Below, one piece after another: positions 1 to 8,451 of a stretch of 64,000 nucleotides of DNA. The stretch is from Planktothrix tepida PCC 9214 (lineage in GTDB: Bacteria; Cyanobacteriota; Cyanobacteriia; Cyanobacteriales; Microcoleaceae). The notes under the pieces were generated by a model. The model made no database searches. It was given only the letters and a program-made list of their open reading frames with translations, and was not told the origin of the DNA. Location: positions 858,235-922,234 of the forward strand of contig NZ_LN889782.1 in assembly GCF_900009145.1 (NCBI RefSeq), in the 5' to 3' direction. Numbering within the stretch: the stretch's first letter is position 1; the number at the start of each line of letters is the position of its first letter. Made by a program: the position numbers and the translations under genes.

Positions 1-655
1 CTTCTTCCTTACCAATTTTATTAAAGAATAGTCTTCCTAACCAATCAAAGCCAAACAAAACGACAGCCGTATAAATTGCTAAGGCTAAAATTAAAGCAAT
101 TAAATTAGTAATTGAAAAGTCTCCTGCATGAACGGCAATACAGACCGCTAAGACTAATAATGAGCCAATATCTGTAAAAATTGTCGCTCCAATGGTAACA
201 ACAACTGCTTCATTATTAACAACTCCTAATCTGCTAATAATGGGATAAGCTAATAAAGTATGGGACGCTAATAAAGAGCCAATTAAAATTGAGGCATTCC
301 AATCCCAACCAAATAAACGACCAACTAAAATTCCAGCAGAAAGAGGAAAGGCAAAGGTTAAAAAACCAAACCCCATTGAGCGATTTTTCCGGCGTTTAAA
401 TTGCTTAATATCAACTTCCAAACCTGCCACAAACATGAGGTAAAGTAACCCGATGTCAGATAAAAGTTTCATCATCGGCAGTTCAGTTGATAAGATTTTC
501 AACCCATAAGGCCCTAGGAGAACTCCCGCCACTAATAATCCTATTAATCCAGGGAGTTTAAAGCGTTCAAATAGAATAGGTACGGTCAAGATAACCAGAA
601 GCAAAACTGCAAATGGAACAATGGGTTCTGCTAAAACTTCCGCCAAATTACCCAT
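1..655 (-). CDS. Cation:proton antiporter (CPA2/KefB type), N-terminal part
   Basis: The reading frame starts at ATG 655 on the minus strand and runs off the left edge of the window, giving about 218 residues. The protein begins MGNLAEVLAEPIVPFAVLLL and shows successive hydrophobic helices with family-typical stretches such as FKLPGLIGLLVAGVLLGP, SDIGLLYLMFVAGLEVD and GSLLASHTLLAYPI. These match the membrane domain of the Na+/H+ exchanger family (CPA2, KefB/NapA-like), which exchanges sodium or potassium for protons across the cytoplasmic membrane. No C-terminal regulatory domain can be seen because the gene is cut, so the ion and any TrkA-N domain are unknown. It is transcribed away from the YaaW gene, with a 354-bp shared upstream region. 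Confidence 0.85.
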   Translation of the reverse strand, partial: MGNLAEVLAEPIVPFAVLLLVILTVPILFERFKLPGLIGLLVAGVLLGPYGLKILSTELPMMKLLSDIGLLYLMFVAGLEVDIKQFKRRKNRSMGFGFLTFAFPLSAGILVGRLFGWDWNASILIGSLLASHTLLAYPIISRLGVVNNEAVVVTIGATIFTDIGSLLVLAVCIAVHAGDFSITNLIALILALAIYTAVVLFGFDWLGRLFFNKIGKEE

Positions 656-1009
656 AATCAAAATAAAAATAGTTTAAATAAAACTGACTCTTTAGACTGT
701 AAAGGATGAGTCAACTTTATGGCTATATTCCTCTGGAGATATTTTTTAAATATATTGAATTTGTGGGTATTATTGACTCTTGATTTAAACAATAAGTATA
801 CAAAAAAACATGGAAATGATGGGTGCAGATAGAAAATATTAGATCGCTCTTGTCAATCCTAATTGTGATTAGCGTTTTGAACAAGCTGAATTCATAGCTT
901 TATTATGCCTAAAATCCAGAGATTAAAATTAACTGCTGAGATAACCGATTTTCCAAAATAGTAGTAAAATAGGACAGAGAAAAACTCCGAATTGAGGAGG
1001 ATATCAACA
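656..1009. other. Divergent intergenic region
   Basis: An AT-rich stretch of 354 bp between the divergent antiporter and YaaW genes. I see no open frame, tRNA or strong hairpin. It must hold the promoters of both genes. The only clear signal is the AGGAGG ribosome binding site at 995-1000 that sets the YaaW start. Confidence 0.5.
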
Positions 1010-1849
1010 TTGGACGAACTAAGATCCGCATTGGAACTGGCAACAGAAGAGGAGTTACAGCAGCTAACAGAACTCTTGTTTAGTCGGGGTTTGAATCCTT
1101 TAGACTATGTGCAAACCCCCACCCCCATTGATGTTCAAAGTCGAAACCGGGAAGCGTGGTTAGATGCCTTAGAACAGCGTTTTCGCTATCTTGCCGCCGA
1201 TGGGGTAACAGTGCTGCGAGGAAAAACGAAACAGGTCACTTACCGCCAAGCCTTAATTCAAGTTTGCCACTATTTGAAAATTTCTTATTCAAAAAACCTG
1301 TCAACTTCAGATTTAGAGGCGGAAGTTTTTTTACATCTTTTAGGTCAAGCTTGGAAACGTTTACCCCAGTCAGAACAAGCTGCATTAACTCAACGAGTTC
1401 AGAAAGCTTTAGCAGAAACTAGACCGTTAAAACCGTTACCAATTTCTGCTCAAAAAGACCCGTTAGGGTGGTTATTTAAAGCCGGAAGTGTGGTAGCCGT
1501 TAGTTCGGTGATTAGACCCATGATTTTAGGACAAATTGCCCGTCAATTTGCCTTACATTTTGCTAAATATCAAGTAGCAAAAGAAGCCTTAGTGGTGGGA
1601 AGTGCAACCGCAGCTACTCAATTTCAAAATTATGTTGCGATTCAAACTGCAAATCGAGGAATGGCTCTTACCGCAACACGATATGGGTTAACTCGCAGTG
1701 TATTTTCTTTTCTGGGGCCATTGTTATGGACGTGGTTAATTGCAGATTTAGGATGGCGGGCAATTTCTACTAATTATGCCCGAATTATTCCGACTATCTT
1801 TACGTTAGCACAAATTCGTTTAACCCGTTCAGATTGGGCTTATACTTAA
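1010..1849 (+). CDS. YaaW-like (UPF0174) protein
   Basis: The N-terminus (LDELRSALELATEEELQQL, then LTELLFSRGLNPLDYV) matches the YaaW/UPF0174 family, which is of unknown biochemical role. The first two thirds are soluble and helical. The C-terminal third contains hydrophobic stretches (KAGSVVAVSSVIRPMI and FSFLGPLLWTWLIADLGW), suggesting membrane association. A longer frame opens at TTG 992, but that codon overlaps a perfect AGGAGG at 995-1000, so I place the start at TTG 1010, nine bases after the Shine-Dalgarno. The protein then has about 279 residues. The next gene begins 34 bp downstream on the same strand and may be cotranscribed. Family assignment is fairly firm; function is unknown. 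Confidence 0.75.
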   Translation: MDELRSALELATEEELQQLTELLFSRGLNPLDYVQTPTPIDVQSRNREAWLDALEQRFRYLAADGVTVLRGKTKQVTYRQALIQVCHYLKISYSKNLSTSDLEAEVFLHLLGQAWKRLPQSEQAALTQRVQKALAETRPLKPLPISAQKDPLGWLFKAGSVVAVSSVIRPMILGQIARQFALHFAKYQVAKEALVVGSATAATQFQNYVAIQTANRGMALTATRYGLTRSVFSFLGPLLWTWLIADLGWRAISTNYARIIPTIFTLAQIRLTRSDWAYT

Positions 1850-1883
1850 TGATGATTTGAGGTTTTATAACTGGCTTTAACCC

Positions 1884-3215
1884 ATGAAATTTATCCTTTT
1901 TCCCCACCCAGAACAACGATTACAGTTACCTTGGAATTGTTTACAATGGGGGGTATTTTTATTTCCCCTTTTACCAACCTTTGGCGGAATTGCTATTATT
2001 TTGGGTAGTCTCCTTTGTTGGAAACGTCAGTTTAAATCCATTCAAAGAAATCCTATTAATCAAGGATTGGCTATTTTAAGTATTTTATTAATAATTATTT
2101 CTATTTTAGCAAATAATCTCCTTGAATCTTTTCTCGGTTTAAGTAATTTTATTCCTTATTTTATCGTATTTGCAGGGTTAAGTGAAATGATTCAAACTGC
2201 CAATCAACTGCGGTGGTTATCTGGGTTAATGATCATTTCTGCGGTTCCCGTTGGAATTTTAGGTTTAGGACAACAGTATTTAGGATGGTCAGGAATTGAC
2301 CTTTTACAGGGGATTTTAGGCTGGAGTTTACATCTGAATGGAAATCCTCCGGGTCGAATGTCATCCGTCTTTATGTATGCTAATATTTTTGCAGCCTATT
2401 TAGTCATTATTTTTACATTAGCTTTAGGTTTAATCATTGAAGAATGGCAAAATAAAAATAAAAAATCAGATTTTAATTCTCATATTCTTCATTTTATCCC
2501 TAATAATAACGTTAGAATAATTATATTAAGCTTAACCCTATTATTAACCGGAATCGACTTAATTTTAACAAACTCTCGCAATGCTTGGGGATTAGCTGTT
2601 TTATCCAGTTTAGCTTATGCACTTTATTTAGGATGGTGGTGGTTAATTTTATTGGTTAGTACAGGAGTAACAGCCGTTTTAGGGTCAGCCTTTGCACCCT
2701 CTCCCCTGCGAGCAGGCTTGAGAATAATTATTCCTGCTTATTTTTGGCAAAGAATTACCGATCAAAATTTCGTCCGTCCCGTAGAAACCTTGAGAATTAC
2801 CCAATGGAAATTTACCTTAAATTTAACTCAAACTCGACCATTTAGCGGATGGGGACTCAGAAATTTTACGCCTCTTTATGAAGCCAAAATGAACGTTTGG
2901 TTAGGTCATCCCCATAATTTATTTTTAATGATGTTTGCTGAAATGGGAATTCCTACAACCTTATTTTTTATGCTCATCGTCGGCGTGATCTTAACTCAAG
3001 GATTTTTAGTGTTAAAAAACACCTTAATTAATCCTTCAGATCGATTAATTTATTATAGCTATTTAATCACCTTTTTAGCGTTAATTTTATTTAACTGTTT
3101 TGATGTTTCCTTATTTGATTTTCGAGTCAATACCTACGGTTGGCTAATTTTATCAGGAATTTGGGGAGTAGCTTGTACAATTCCAAAAACCAACCCTTAT
3201 AAAATTTTATCATAA
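1884..3215 (+). CDS. O-antigen ligase/polymerase-like membrane protein (Wzy_C type)
   Basis: A 443-residue polytopic membrane protein with about ten hydrophobic helices. The diagnostic features are the TNSRNAWGLAVLSSLAYAL stretch followed by a large periplasmic loop (residues about 265-345) ending in WLGHPHNLFLMMFAEMGIP, as in the O-antigen ligase/SLL-type polymerase family that joins or polymerises lipid-linked glycans at the outer face of the cytoplasmic membrane. The substrate cannot be told from sequence. Its 3' end overlaps the convergent ABM monooxygenase gene by 19 bp. It lies far from the glycosyltransferase cluster at 25-39 kb, so any link to that pathway is inference. Confidence 0.75.
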   Translation: MKFILFPHPEQRLQLPWNCLQWGVFLFPLLPTFGGIAIILGSLLCWKRQFKSIQRNPINQGLAILSILLIIISILANNLLESFLGLSNFIPYFIVFAGLSEMIQTANQLRWLSGLMIISAVPVGILGLGQQYLGWSGIDLLQGILGWSLHLNGNPPGRMSSVFMYANIFAAYLVIIFTLALGLIIEEWQNKNKKSDFNSHILHFIPNNNVRIIILSLTLLLTGIDLILTNSRNAWGLAVLSSLAYALYLGWWWLILLVSTGVTAVLGSAFAPSPLRAGLRIIIPAYFWQRITDQNFVRPVETLRITQWKFTLNLTQTRPFSGWGLRNFTPLYEAKMNVWLGHPHNLFLMMFAEMGIPTTLFFMLIVGVILTQGFLVLKNTLINPSDRLIYYSYLITFLALILFNCFDVSLFDFRVNTYGWLILSGIWGVACTIPKTNPYKILS

Positions 3216-3493
3216 CACCGAATATCCGGCGGACTTGCAACTAAACCTTCAATTTGAGTTAACGCTGTTTGAATATGAACACTGGCTAAATGGTTTTGTA
3301 AATGTTGTAAACTTTCCCATTCTTCTACAAAGGTAAAATCGGTTAAATCCTCTTGATTTTGTAATAAATCATATTGTAAACAACCTGATTCTTGGCGAGT
3401 CGGTTCAACTAACGCCAGTAATACGGCTTTTAACGGTTCTATTTTATCCGGTAACGCCACAACACGGGCTATGACTTTCAAGGGTTGAGTCAT
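3197..3493 (-). CDS. Antibiotic biosynthesis monooxygenase (ABM) family protein
   Basis: A 98-residue protein of the small dimeric ABM fold. It begins VIARVVALPDKIEPLKAVLL and has the family's ESGCLQYDLLQNQEDLTDF and FVEEWESLQHLQNHLAS signatures, near residues 35-70. Relatives include YgiN-like quinol monooxygenases and related cofactor-free oxygenases, acting in the cytoplasm; the actual substrate is not predictable. Length is normal for the family. An AAGGAG-type ribosome site lies just upstream of ATG 3493. The gene follows the broken PIN toxin frame on the same strand and may share its transcript. The last 19 bp overlap the convergent O-antigen-ligase-like gene. Confidence 0.8.
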   Translation of the reverse strand: MTQPLKVIARVVALPDKIEPLKAVLLALVEPTRQESGCLQYDLLQNQEDLTDFTFVEEWESLQHLQNHLASVHIQTALTQIEGLVASPPDIRCYDKIL

Positions 3494-3516
3494 TTTAAGT
3501 TCTCCTTAAATTCAGT

Positions 3517-3706
3517 TTATATTTTATCATTGATGTTAAATGATTTCAAAAAGAAAGACACAGAAATAATTACCGTTTTTCCGATTTCTTTTACCTCATC
3601 AAAGTCCTTATCTCCAGTTATCAAAAAATCCGCTTGACTCGCTATGGCTAAAGCCAAAAACTAAAACAGCAGAGATTAAAACGTTGGTATCAACAATGAT
3701 TTTCAT
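3517..3706 (-). pseudogene. PIN-domain toxin remnant (internal deletion and frameshift)
   Basis: ATG 3706 overlaps the antitoxin stop (ATGA), the usual coupling of a toxin-antitoxin pair. The frame reads MKIIVDTNVLISAVL, a classic PIN N-terminus with the first catalytic Asp, then goes off frame and stops after 32 codons. A second frame just downstream reads FLALAIASQADFLITGDKDF, the C-terminal PIN motif containing the conserved ITGD acidic residues, and ends at TAA 3517-3519. The roughly 80 residues that normally separate these motifs are missing. The gene is therefore a decayed RNase toxin of the COG1569/VapC-like group, with only its two ends left. Confidence is high that it is broken. Confidence 0.85.
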
Positions 3707-4068
3707 TCTCCTCCTCTATAGGCTTCTATTTCTGCGGCTATTTCCTCCTCGGTTATATCTCCAATCCCAGGGATAGATTGAGTTTTATCGAATAGCTCTT
3801 TTACTTCTTGACTCAATTTTTCTTGTTCAATGTTTAGGGGTTGGTTTTGATTGTTTTCTAGGTTATCCCTAAACTCTTTAATCTTTTCTTTCAGGAGCTT
3901 TTTAGCTGATGGGCTGCCTGGAATATTGGCAATAAATTCGGTTTCATCCTCTTTTTCTAGCAGCTTAAAAGCTTTAGAAATTACCTCTTGGGGGTTATTG
4001 TATTTTCCAGTTTTGAGTTGGGCTTGTAAAAATTGTTCCTGTTCGGGGGTTAAGGTAATTTGGAGCAT
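3703..4068 (-). CDS. Type II antitoxin, ParD/CopG-like, partner of the broken PIN toxin
   Basis: A 121-residue acidic protein. The N-terminal half (ITLTPEQEQFLQAQLKTGKY, then NNPQEVISKAFKLLEK) looks like a ribbon-helix-helix DNA-binding domain as in ParD/CopG antitoxins. The C-terminus (TQSIPGIGDITEEEIAAEI, then EAYRGGE) is the typical toxin-wrapping tail found next to PIN toxins in cyanobacteria. It would normally repress its own operon and neutralise the toxin. Its stop codon overlaps the toxin ATG by four bases. Because the toxin is broken, this antitoxin is now an orphan; it may still bind DNA or neutralise a related toxin elsewhere. Confidence 0.75.
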   Translation of the reverse strand: MLQITLTPEQEQFLQAQLKTGKYNNPQEVISKAFKLLEKEDETEFIANIPGSPSAKKLLKEKIKEFRDNLENNQNQPLNIEQEKLSQEVKELFDKTQSIPGIGDITEEEIAAEIEAYRGGE

Positions 4069-4266
4069 AATTTATTCTCCTTATTAATCATTTTTTTTCA
4101 TTGGTCAAATTTTCTAATAACCCAATTGTTACATTGATTTTTTACTCAGCCCTAAAATAATTAATTTTTAACTCCAATGTTTAGTCAAGGTAATATCAAA
4201 AATAAAGGATGAATCCCCAATTTTAAACATTTTGTTTCAAGAAGCGATCACCAATTAATATTTCCC

Positions 4267-4896
4267 CTACAAACTCCTCAATAATTCCACTGCAACCCGT
4301 CGATAATCCGAAGCTGCTTCTCTGGCATTATGACTTTTGGCTTGAATAATCGGAACCCCTTCTAACGGACACCGTTCATGGGCTTTATAGGCGCGAATAA
4401 TATTTTTAAATACGGGAATACCCGCTTCTTGTAACGATTTTTGCGCCTCAAACGCATCTCCTAAACTGCGAGGATCAACCTTTGTCATTAACACCCGATG
4501 GGGAACCTTGGAGGGAATAATAGTCGATTTCACCGTTTCAATTAACGCCACTAAATCCATCGGTGCGGCTTGGGTCGGTAACACCAAATAATCGGCTACT
4601 TGCACAACGGCTAATAACGCATCGGATTTTAACGCCGGAGGGGTATCGACCACCACTAATTCATAATCCGTCACCTGCTTCAATCGAGACAATAAGCTGG
4701 GGTCAGTTTCAGAAGAATGCTCAAAGGGCATATCCCCCCCTTGACCTTGTTCAGCCCACCAACAGGCCGAACCCTGGGGGTCTGTATCCACCAAGAGCGT
4801 GGTAAAGTTATTGGCAAGAATTGCAGCCAGATTAATGGCGGTTGTGGTTTTGCCCACTCCTCCTTTGCCGTTGGCGATCACTAGAATTTTGGCCAT
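4267..4896 (-). CDS. ParA/MinD-family ATPase (orphan)
   Basis: A small Walker-type partition ATPase of about 209 residues. It starts [19 protein letters not shown], with the deviant Walker A motif KGGVGKTT, then has DTDPQGSA (Walker A') and VVVDTPPAL (Walker B). These are the marks of the ParA/MinD family, which forms ATP-dependent dimers on DNA or membranes to position cargo. A longer frame begins at GTG 4914, but homology starts at ATG 4896 and no ribosome site precedes the GTG. No parB or other cargo gene lies beside it, so this is an orphan ParA whose cargo (plasmid, carboxysome, chemoreceptor or other) cannot be inferred. It is divergent from pgi. Confidence 0.85.
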   Translation of the reverse strand: MAKILVIANGKGGVGKTTTAINLAAILANNFTTLLVDTDPQGSACWWAEQGQGGDMPFEHSSETDPSLLSRLKQVTDYELVVVDTPPALKSDALLAVVQVADYLVLPTQAAPMDLVALIETVKSTIIPSKVPHRVLMTKVDPRSLGDAFEAQKSLQEAGIPVFKNIIRAYKAHERCPLEGVPIIQAKSHNAREAASDYRRVAVELLRSL

Positions 4897-5035
4897 AGTT
4901 GCAGATCCGGTCACAAGGGAACTTCAGTCTAGTTTATCAAGCAGTCAGCCTTAACCGTTAATCGTTAGCCGAAAAAGAGTTAATCTGAATCAGTTATCCC
5001 TTAAGCTAAAAATCAATATAGCGGAATGTAAGACT

Positions 5036-6622
5036 ATGGATGCCACTGCACTCTGGCAACGCTACCAAGATTGGCTATACTATCATGACGGCTTAGGACT
5101 GTACCTAGATATCAGTCGAATGCGATTCGACGATGAGTTTGTTGCATCCTTATTGCCCAAATTTGATCAAGCTTTTAAAGCGATGGAGGCTTTGGAACAA
5201 GGGGCGATCGCTAACCCAGATGAAAACCGCATGGTCGGTCATTATTGGTTGCGCGACCCCGATCTAGCTCCGACCCCAGACCTGAAGCAAGAAATTGTCG
5301 AAACCTTAGAAAAAATCGAGGCGTTTACTCAAAAGGTTCATCAAGGGGAGGTTAAACCCCCTCATGCTGAAAAATTCACGGATATTTTATCTATTGGCAT
5401 TGGGGGATCGGCTTTAGGCCCCCAATTTGTGGCAGAAGCCCTTGCCCCAGAACACCCGGCTCTGAATATCCATTTTATTGATAACAGTGATCCCACAGGC
5501 ATTGATCGGGTTTTAGCTAGAATTGGCGATCGTCTCAACAGTACCCTGGTACTGGTGATTTCTAAATCTGGTGGCACTCCAGAACCCCGTAACGGCATGA
5601 TTGAGGTACGAAACGCCTTTGCGACCCAAAATTTGGAGTTTGCCAAACAAGCCGTTGCTGTTACTGGAGTCGGCAGTAAATTGGATCAACAAGCCCACGC
5701 TGAAGGCTGGTTAACGACCTTTCCGATGGCAGATTGGGTGGGGGGACGGACTTCGGAATTATCAGCCGTTGGGCTATTACCTGCGGCTTTACAAGGCATA
5801 GATATTCGGGGGATGTTAGCTGGAGCGAAGGAAATGGACATCGCCACCCGCAAACCCGATGTTAAAACCAATCCAGCTGCCTTATTGGCTTTGGCTTGGT
5901 ATTATGCCGGAAATGGAAAGGGTGAAAAAGATATGGTGGTTCTTCCCTATAAGGATAGTTTGCTGTTGTTTAGTCGCTATTTACAACAGTTAGTCATGGA
6001 ATCTTTGGGGAAAGAAAAAGACCTGGATGGCAATCTTGTCTATCAAGGAATTGCGGTTTATGGCAATAAAGGATCGACGGATCAACACGCCTATGTTCAA
6101 CAATTACGCGAAGGAGTTCCCAACTTTTTTGCGACGTTAATTGAGGTGTTAAAAGATCGATCCGCTACCTCAATTGAAATAGAACCGGGGGTAACCTCTG
6201 GGGATTATTTATCGGGATTTTTACAAGGAACCCGACAGGCATTGTATGAAAATCATCGAGATTCGATTACAATTACAGTCCCGGAAGTGAATCCCCAAAT
6301 CGTAGGTGCTTTAATTGCTTTGTATGATCGGGCTGTAGGTTTATATGCCTCGTTAGTGAATATTAACGCTTACCATCAACCCGGTGTTGAGGCAGGTAAA
6401 AAAGCGGCTGCCGTCATTTTGGACTTACAACAACAAATTATTCAAGTCTTACGAGATGCAGGTCAACCTCTTTCCCTAAAAACCTTAGCACAACAGGCAG
6501 GAGTTCCTGATCAAACTGAAGCTATTTATAAAATTCTGCGACATTTAGCCGCCAATCAACGTGGAGTATTTTTAGAAGGAGATCTAGGAAAACCCACTAA
6601 CTTAATGGCAAGCTATAAATAA
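5036..6622 (+). CDS. pgi: Glucose-6-phosphate isomerase
   Basis: Interconverts glucose 6-phosphate and fructose 6-phosphate in glycolysis, gluconeogenesis and the oxidative pentose phosphate cycle. The 528-residue protein has the full family pattern: the sugar-phosphate binding SIS region beginning [17 protein letters not shown] (about residues 119-135), [11 protein letters not shown] (about 176-186), the [12 protein letters not shown] segment, and the C-terminal [14 protein letters not shown] signature near residue 440, whose Lys belongs to the active site. Length and order are as in other cyanobacterial Pgi proteins. It is a stand-alone gene; the octamer repeat tract follows its stop codon. 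Confidence 0.97.
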   Translation: MDATALWQRYQDWLYYHDGLGLYLDISRMRFDDEFVASLLPKFDQAFKAMEALEQGAIANPDENRMVGHYWLRDPDLAPTPDLKQEIVETLEKIEAFTQKVHQGEVKPPHAEKFTDILSIGIGGSALGPQFVAEALAPEHPALNIHFIDNSDPTGIDRVLARIGDRLNSTLVLVISKSGGTPEPRNGMIEVRNAFATQNLEFAKQAVAVTGVGSKLDQQAHAEGWLTTFPMADWVGGRTSELSAVGLLPAALQGIDIRGMLAGAKEMDIATRKPDVKTNPAALLALAWYYAGNGKGEKDMVVLPYKDSLLLFSRYLQQLVMESLGKEKDLDGNLVYQGIAVYGNKGSTDQHAYVQQLREGVPNFFATLIEVLKDRSATSIEIEPGVTSGDYLSGFLQGTRQALYENHRDSITITVPEVNPQIVGALIALYDRAVGLYASLVNINAYHQPGVEAGKKAAAVILDLQQQIIQVLRDAGQPLSLKTLAQQAGVPDQTEAIYKILRHLAANQRGVFLEGDLGKPTNLMASYK

Positions 6623-6699
6623 GGGGATTTGGCAGGAAGAGGGGCTTGAGTGTTAACGATTGACAGTTGACGATTACTTCTCTTTCCTCCTCCCCATCT

Positions 6700-6787
6700 C
6701 CCCCTGTCCCCTAATCCCCTAATCCCCTAATCCCCTAATCCCCCCGTCCCCTTGTCCCCTTGTCCCCCTATCCCCCTATCCCCCTAT
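6700..6787. repeat. Octanucleotide variant minisatellite (11 units)
   Basis: Eleven contiguous 8-bp units: one CCCCCTGT (6700), four CCCCTAAT (6708-6739), one CCCCCCGT (6740), two CCCCTTGT (6748-6763) and three CCCCCTAT (6764-6787). More C-rich sequence continues on both sides. The array ends 23 bp before the start codon of the response regulator gene and so probably lies in its leader. A reading frame through it gives only low-complexity residues. Confidence 0.9.
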
Positions 6788-6810
6788 CCCCCCATCTCTT
6801 CAGCGTCCCT

Positions 6811-7479
6811 ATGCCTTTAACAATTTTAGTTGTTGATGATGATTTAGGGACTCGTCTCTCGATTAGTGATTACCTGGACATTTCCGGTTATTCAGTGATT
6901 GCCGCAGAGAATGGTCAGGAGGCACTGCGCCTGGTGGAGCAATATCAGCCCCACCTCATCGTCACAGATATTGCGATGCCTGAGATGGATGGCTATGAAC
7001 TAATCAAGCGAGTCCGCGCTCGTCCTGTATTTCGTCTGCTTCCGGTGATTTTTTTAACCGCCCATACCAGCACGAAAGAACGTATCCGAGGGTATCAATT
7101 AGGATGTGATAATTATTTGCCCAAACCCTTTGAATTAGAGGAATTGGGGGTGGTGATTCGTTCTTTATTAGAGCGATCGCAATTAATTGAGTCAGAATGG
7201 CGAGTCCGTTTGGCAGATCCGGTTACTGATGTCTCAGAAACAGCTTCCAAACCCGTTGCGCTGAAGTCCCAACCAACCTTAGAGATTAGTCTGACACAAC
7301 GAGAACGTGAAGTCTTGGATTTGTTAACGGAAGGACTTTCTAATATTGCCATTGGTGATCATTTACATCTCAGTCCCAGAACCGTTGAAAAGTATGTCAG
7401 TAGTTTATTAAGAAAGACGGATAGCAATAATCGGGCTGAGTTAATTCGGTTCGCTCTCAAGCATAATTTGATTTCTTGA
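6811..7479 (+). CDS. LuxR/NarL-type response regulator, Ycf29/Rre1-like
   Basis: A two-domain response regulator of 222 residues. The receiver domain begins MPLTILVVDDDLGTRLSI and has the acidic pair DD, the phosphoacceptor Asp near residue 53 (VTDIAMPEMDGYE), Thr in FLTAHT, and the conserved KPFE. A linker leads to a LuxR helix-turn-helix (LTQREREVLDLLTEGLS, then SPRTVEKYVSSLLRKTD) at residues about 160-215. It resembles the plastid/cyanobacterial Ycf29 group and Rre1 of Synechocystis, a stress-related transcription regulator; that specific link is from memory. An upstream in-frame ATG at 6760 lies inside the octamer repeat and is unlikely to be used. No kinase gene is adjacent. Confidence 0.88.
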   Translation: MPLTILVVDDDLGTRLSISDYLDISGYSVIAAENGQEALRLVEQYQPHLIVTDIAMPEMDGYELIKRVRARPVFRLLPVIFLTAHTSTKERIRGYQLGCDNYLPKPFELEELGVVIRSLLERSQLIESEWRVRLADPVTDVSETASKPVALKSQPTLEISLTQREREVLDLLTEGLSNIAIGDHLHLSPRTVEKYVSSLLRKTDSNNRAELIRFALKHNLIS

Positions 7480-7788
7480 CATTTTATCGCTATAAGCGTT
7501 TCCTTAACTTTTAAATCAATTTGCCTTCAACACTCTCAGAGCAGCTTACCTTAAAATTATATTATCAACAAATGTTAAGAAATATTAAAAAATCTAAAGA
7601 GTAATGAAGAGTCTTCACAGTTTTTTATCATTCCTGGAGCAAACTCGTTGTACAATTACACTGTTCAACATAAAGCTTAAAAACACAGCAGGATCTATCC
7701 TAACTTCAGCTTCAATACCGGAAGGCTAATAAGCGAACTCAGGAAATCAGGGATAAACTAACTATTCATTTGTTTGGAACTCAATACT
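7480..7788 (+). other. Intergenic leader of the feo operon
   Basis: 309 bp, AT-rich, between the response regulator and the FeoB GTPase gene. I see no open frame and no convincing terminator. Iron operons are commonly controlled by Fur, but I could not identify a clear Fur box by eye. The promoter of the feo genes should lie here. Confidence 0.4.
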
Positions 7789-8451
7789 ATGGAATGTCAC
7801 AAATGTTCCGCCCACTGTTCAAGTCACTCTCCCCAGTTTTTTCCTAAATTCTTGAGAAAATATCTCAAGAATCAACCGGAAAAATTGACAGAACCCCACA
7901 AAATCCCCAAAATTGCCTTAGTTGGAATGCCCAATGTCGGTAAAAGCGTTGTCTTTAACGGCTTAACGGGAACTTATGTTACCGTTTCTAATTACCCAGG
8001 GACAACGGTAGAAGTTTCACGAGGGGAAATCAAATTGGGTAATACCCCGATTACGGTTGTGGATACCCCTGGAATGTATTCTTTAATTCCAATTACTGAA
8101 GAAGAAAAAGTATCCAGAGATTTATTAATGAACGAATGGTTTGATTTAGTCGTTCATGTTGTGGATGCTAAAAATTTAAGTCGAATGTTACCCCTAACCT
8201 TTCAACTGATGGAAACGGGTTTACCTATGTTACTCGCCATTAACATGATGGATGAAGCAAAACAATTAGGGTTAGAGATTCAAACTGAGGATTTAGAAAC
8301 TCAATTAGGTATTCCTGTTGTCCCCATGGCGGCGGCTTTGAATCAAGGATTAGGTCAATTAAAAGCAAGGATCGTAGACTATGTTAACTCCCGTGATTTA
8401 TCCCCAACCTATCGAGAAAGCAATCAACGAAATCGAGTTGCTATTCTCTGA
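7789..8451 (+). CDS. feoB: Ferrous iron transporter FeoB, GTPase part (split FeoB)
   Basis: Carries the cytoplasmic G domain of FeoB, the ferrous iron permease. After a Cys/His-rich start (MECHKCSAHCSSH), it has G1 GMPNVGKS, G2 region NYPGTTVEVSRG, G3 VVDTPGMYS and G4 INMMDEA. The G1 motif has V-G-K-S where most FeoB proteins have S-G-K-T. A frame from TTG 7774 is possible, but ATG 7789 is preferred, ten bases after GGA. After QLKARIVDYV the frame diverges from the family and stops at 8451, while the rest of FeoB continues in another frame from 8381. Either a small indel has broken one gene or the two parts are made separately. Confidence 0.85.
   Translation: MECHKCSAHCSSHSPQFFPKFLRKYLKNQPEKLTEPHKIPKIALVGMPNVGKSVVFNGLTGTYVTVSNYPGTTVEVSRGEIKLGNTPITVVDTPGMYSLIPITEEEKVSRDLLMNEWFDLVVHVVDAKNLSRMLPLTFQLMETGLPMLLAINMMDEAKQLGLEIQTEDLETQLGIPVVPMAAALNQGLGQLKARIVDYVNSRDLSPTYRESNQRNRVAIL

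Noticed and set aside
992..1009. YaaW start at TTG 992
   Set aside because: That codon abuts and precedes the AGGAGG ribosome site, which instead serves TTG 1010.
5362..5871. Antisense ORFs inside pgi
   Set aside because: Shadows of the strong pgi frame with no motifs; the same applies to antisense ORFs in ParA, dapA, asd, rnj and clpX.
6760..6810. N-terminal extension of the response regulator from ATG 6760
   Set aside because: It would translate the octamer minisatellite into low-complexity residues; homology starts exactly at ATG 6811.
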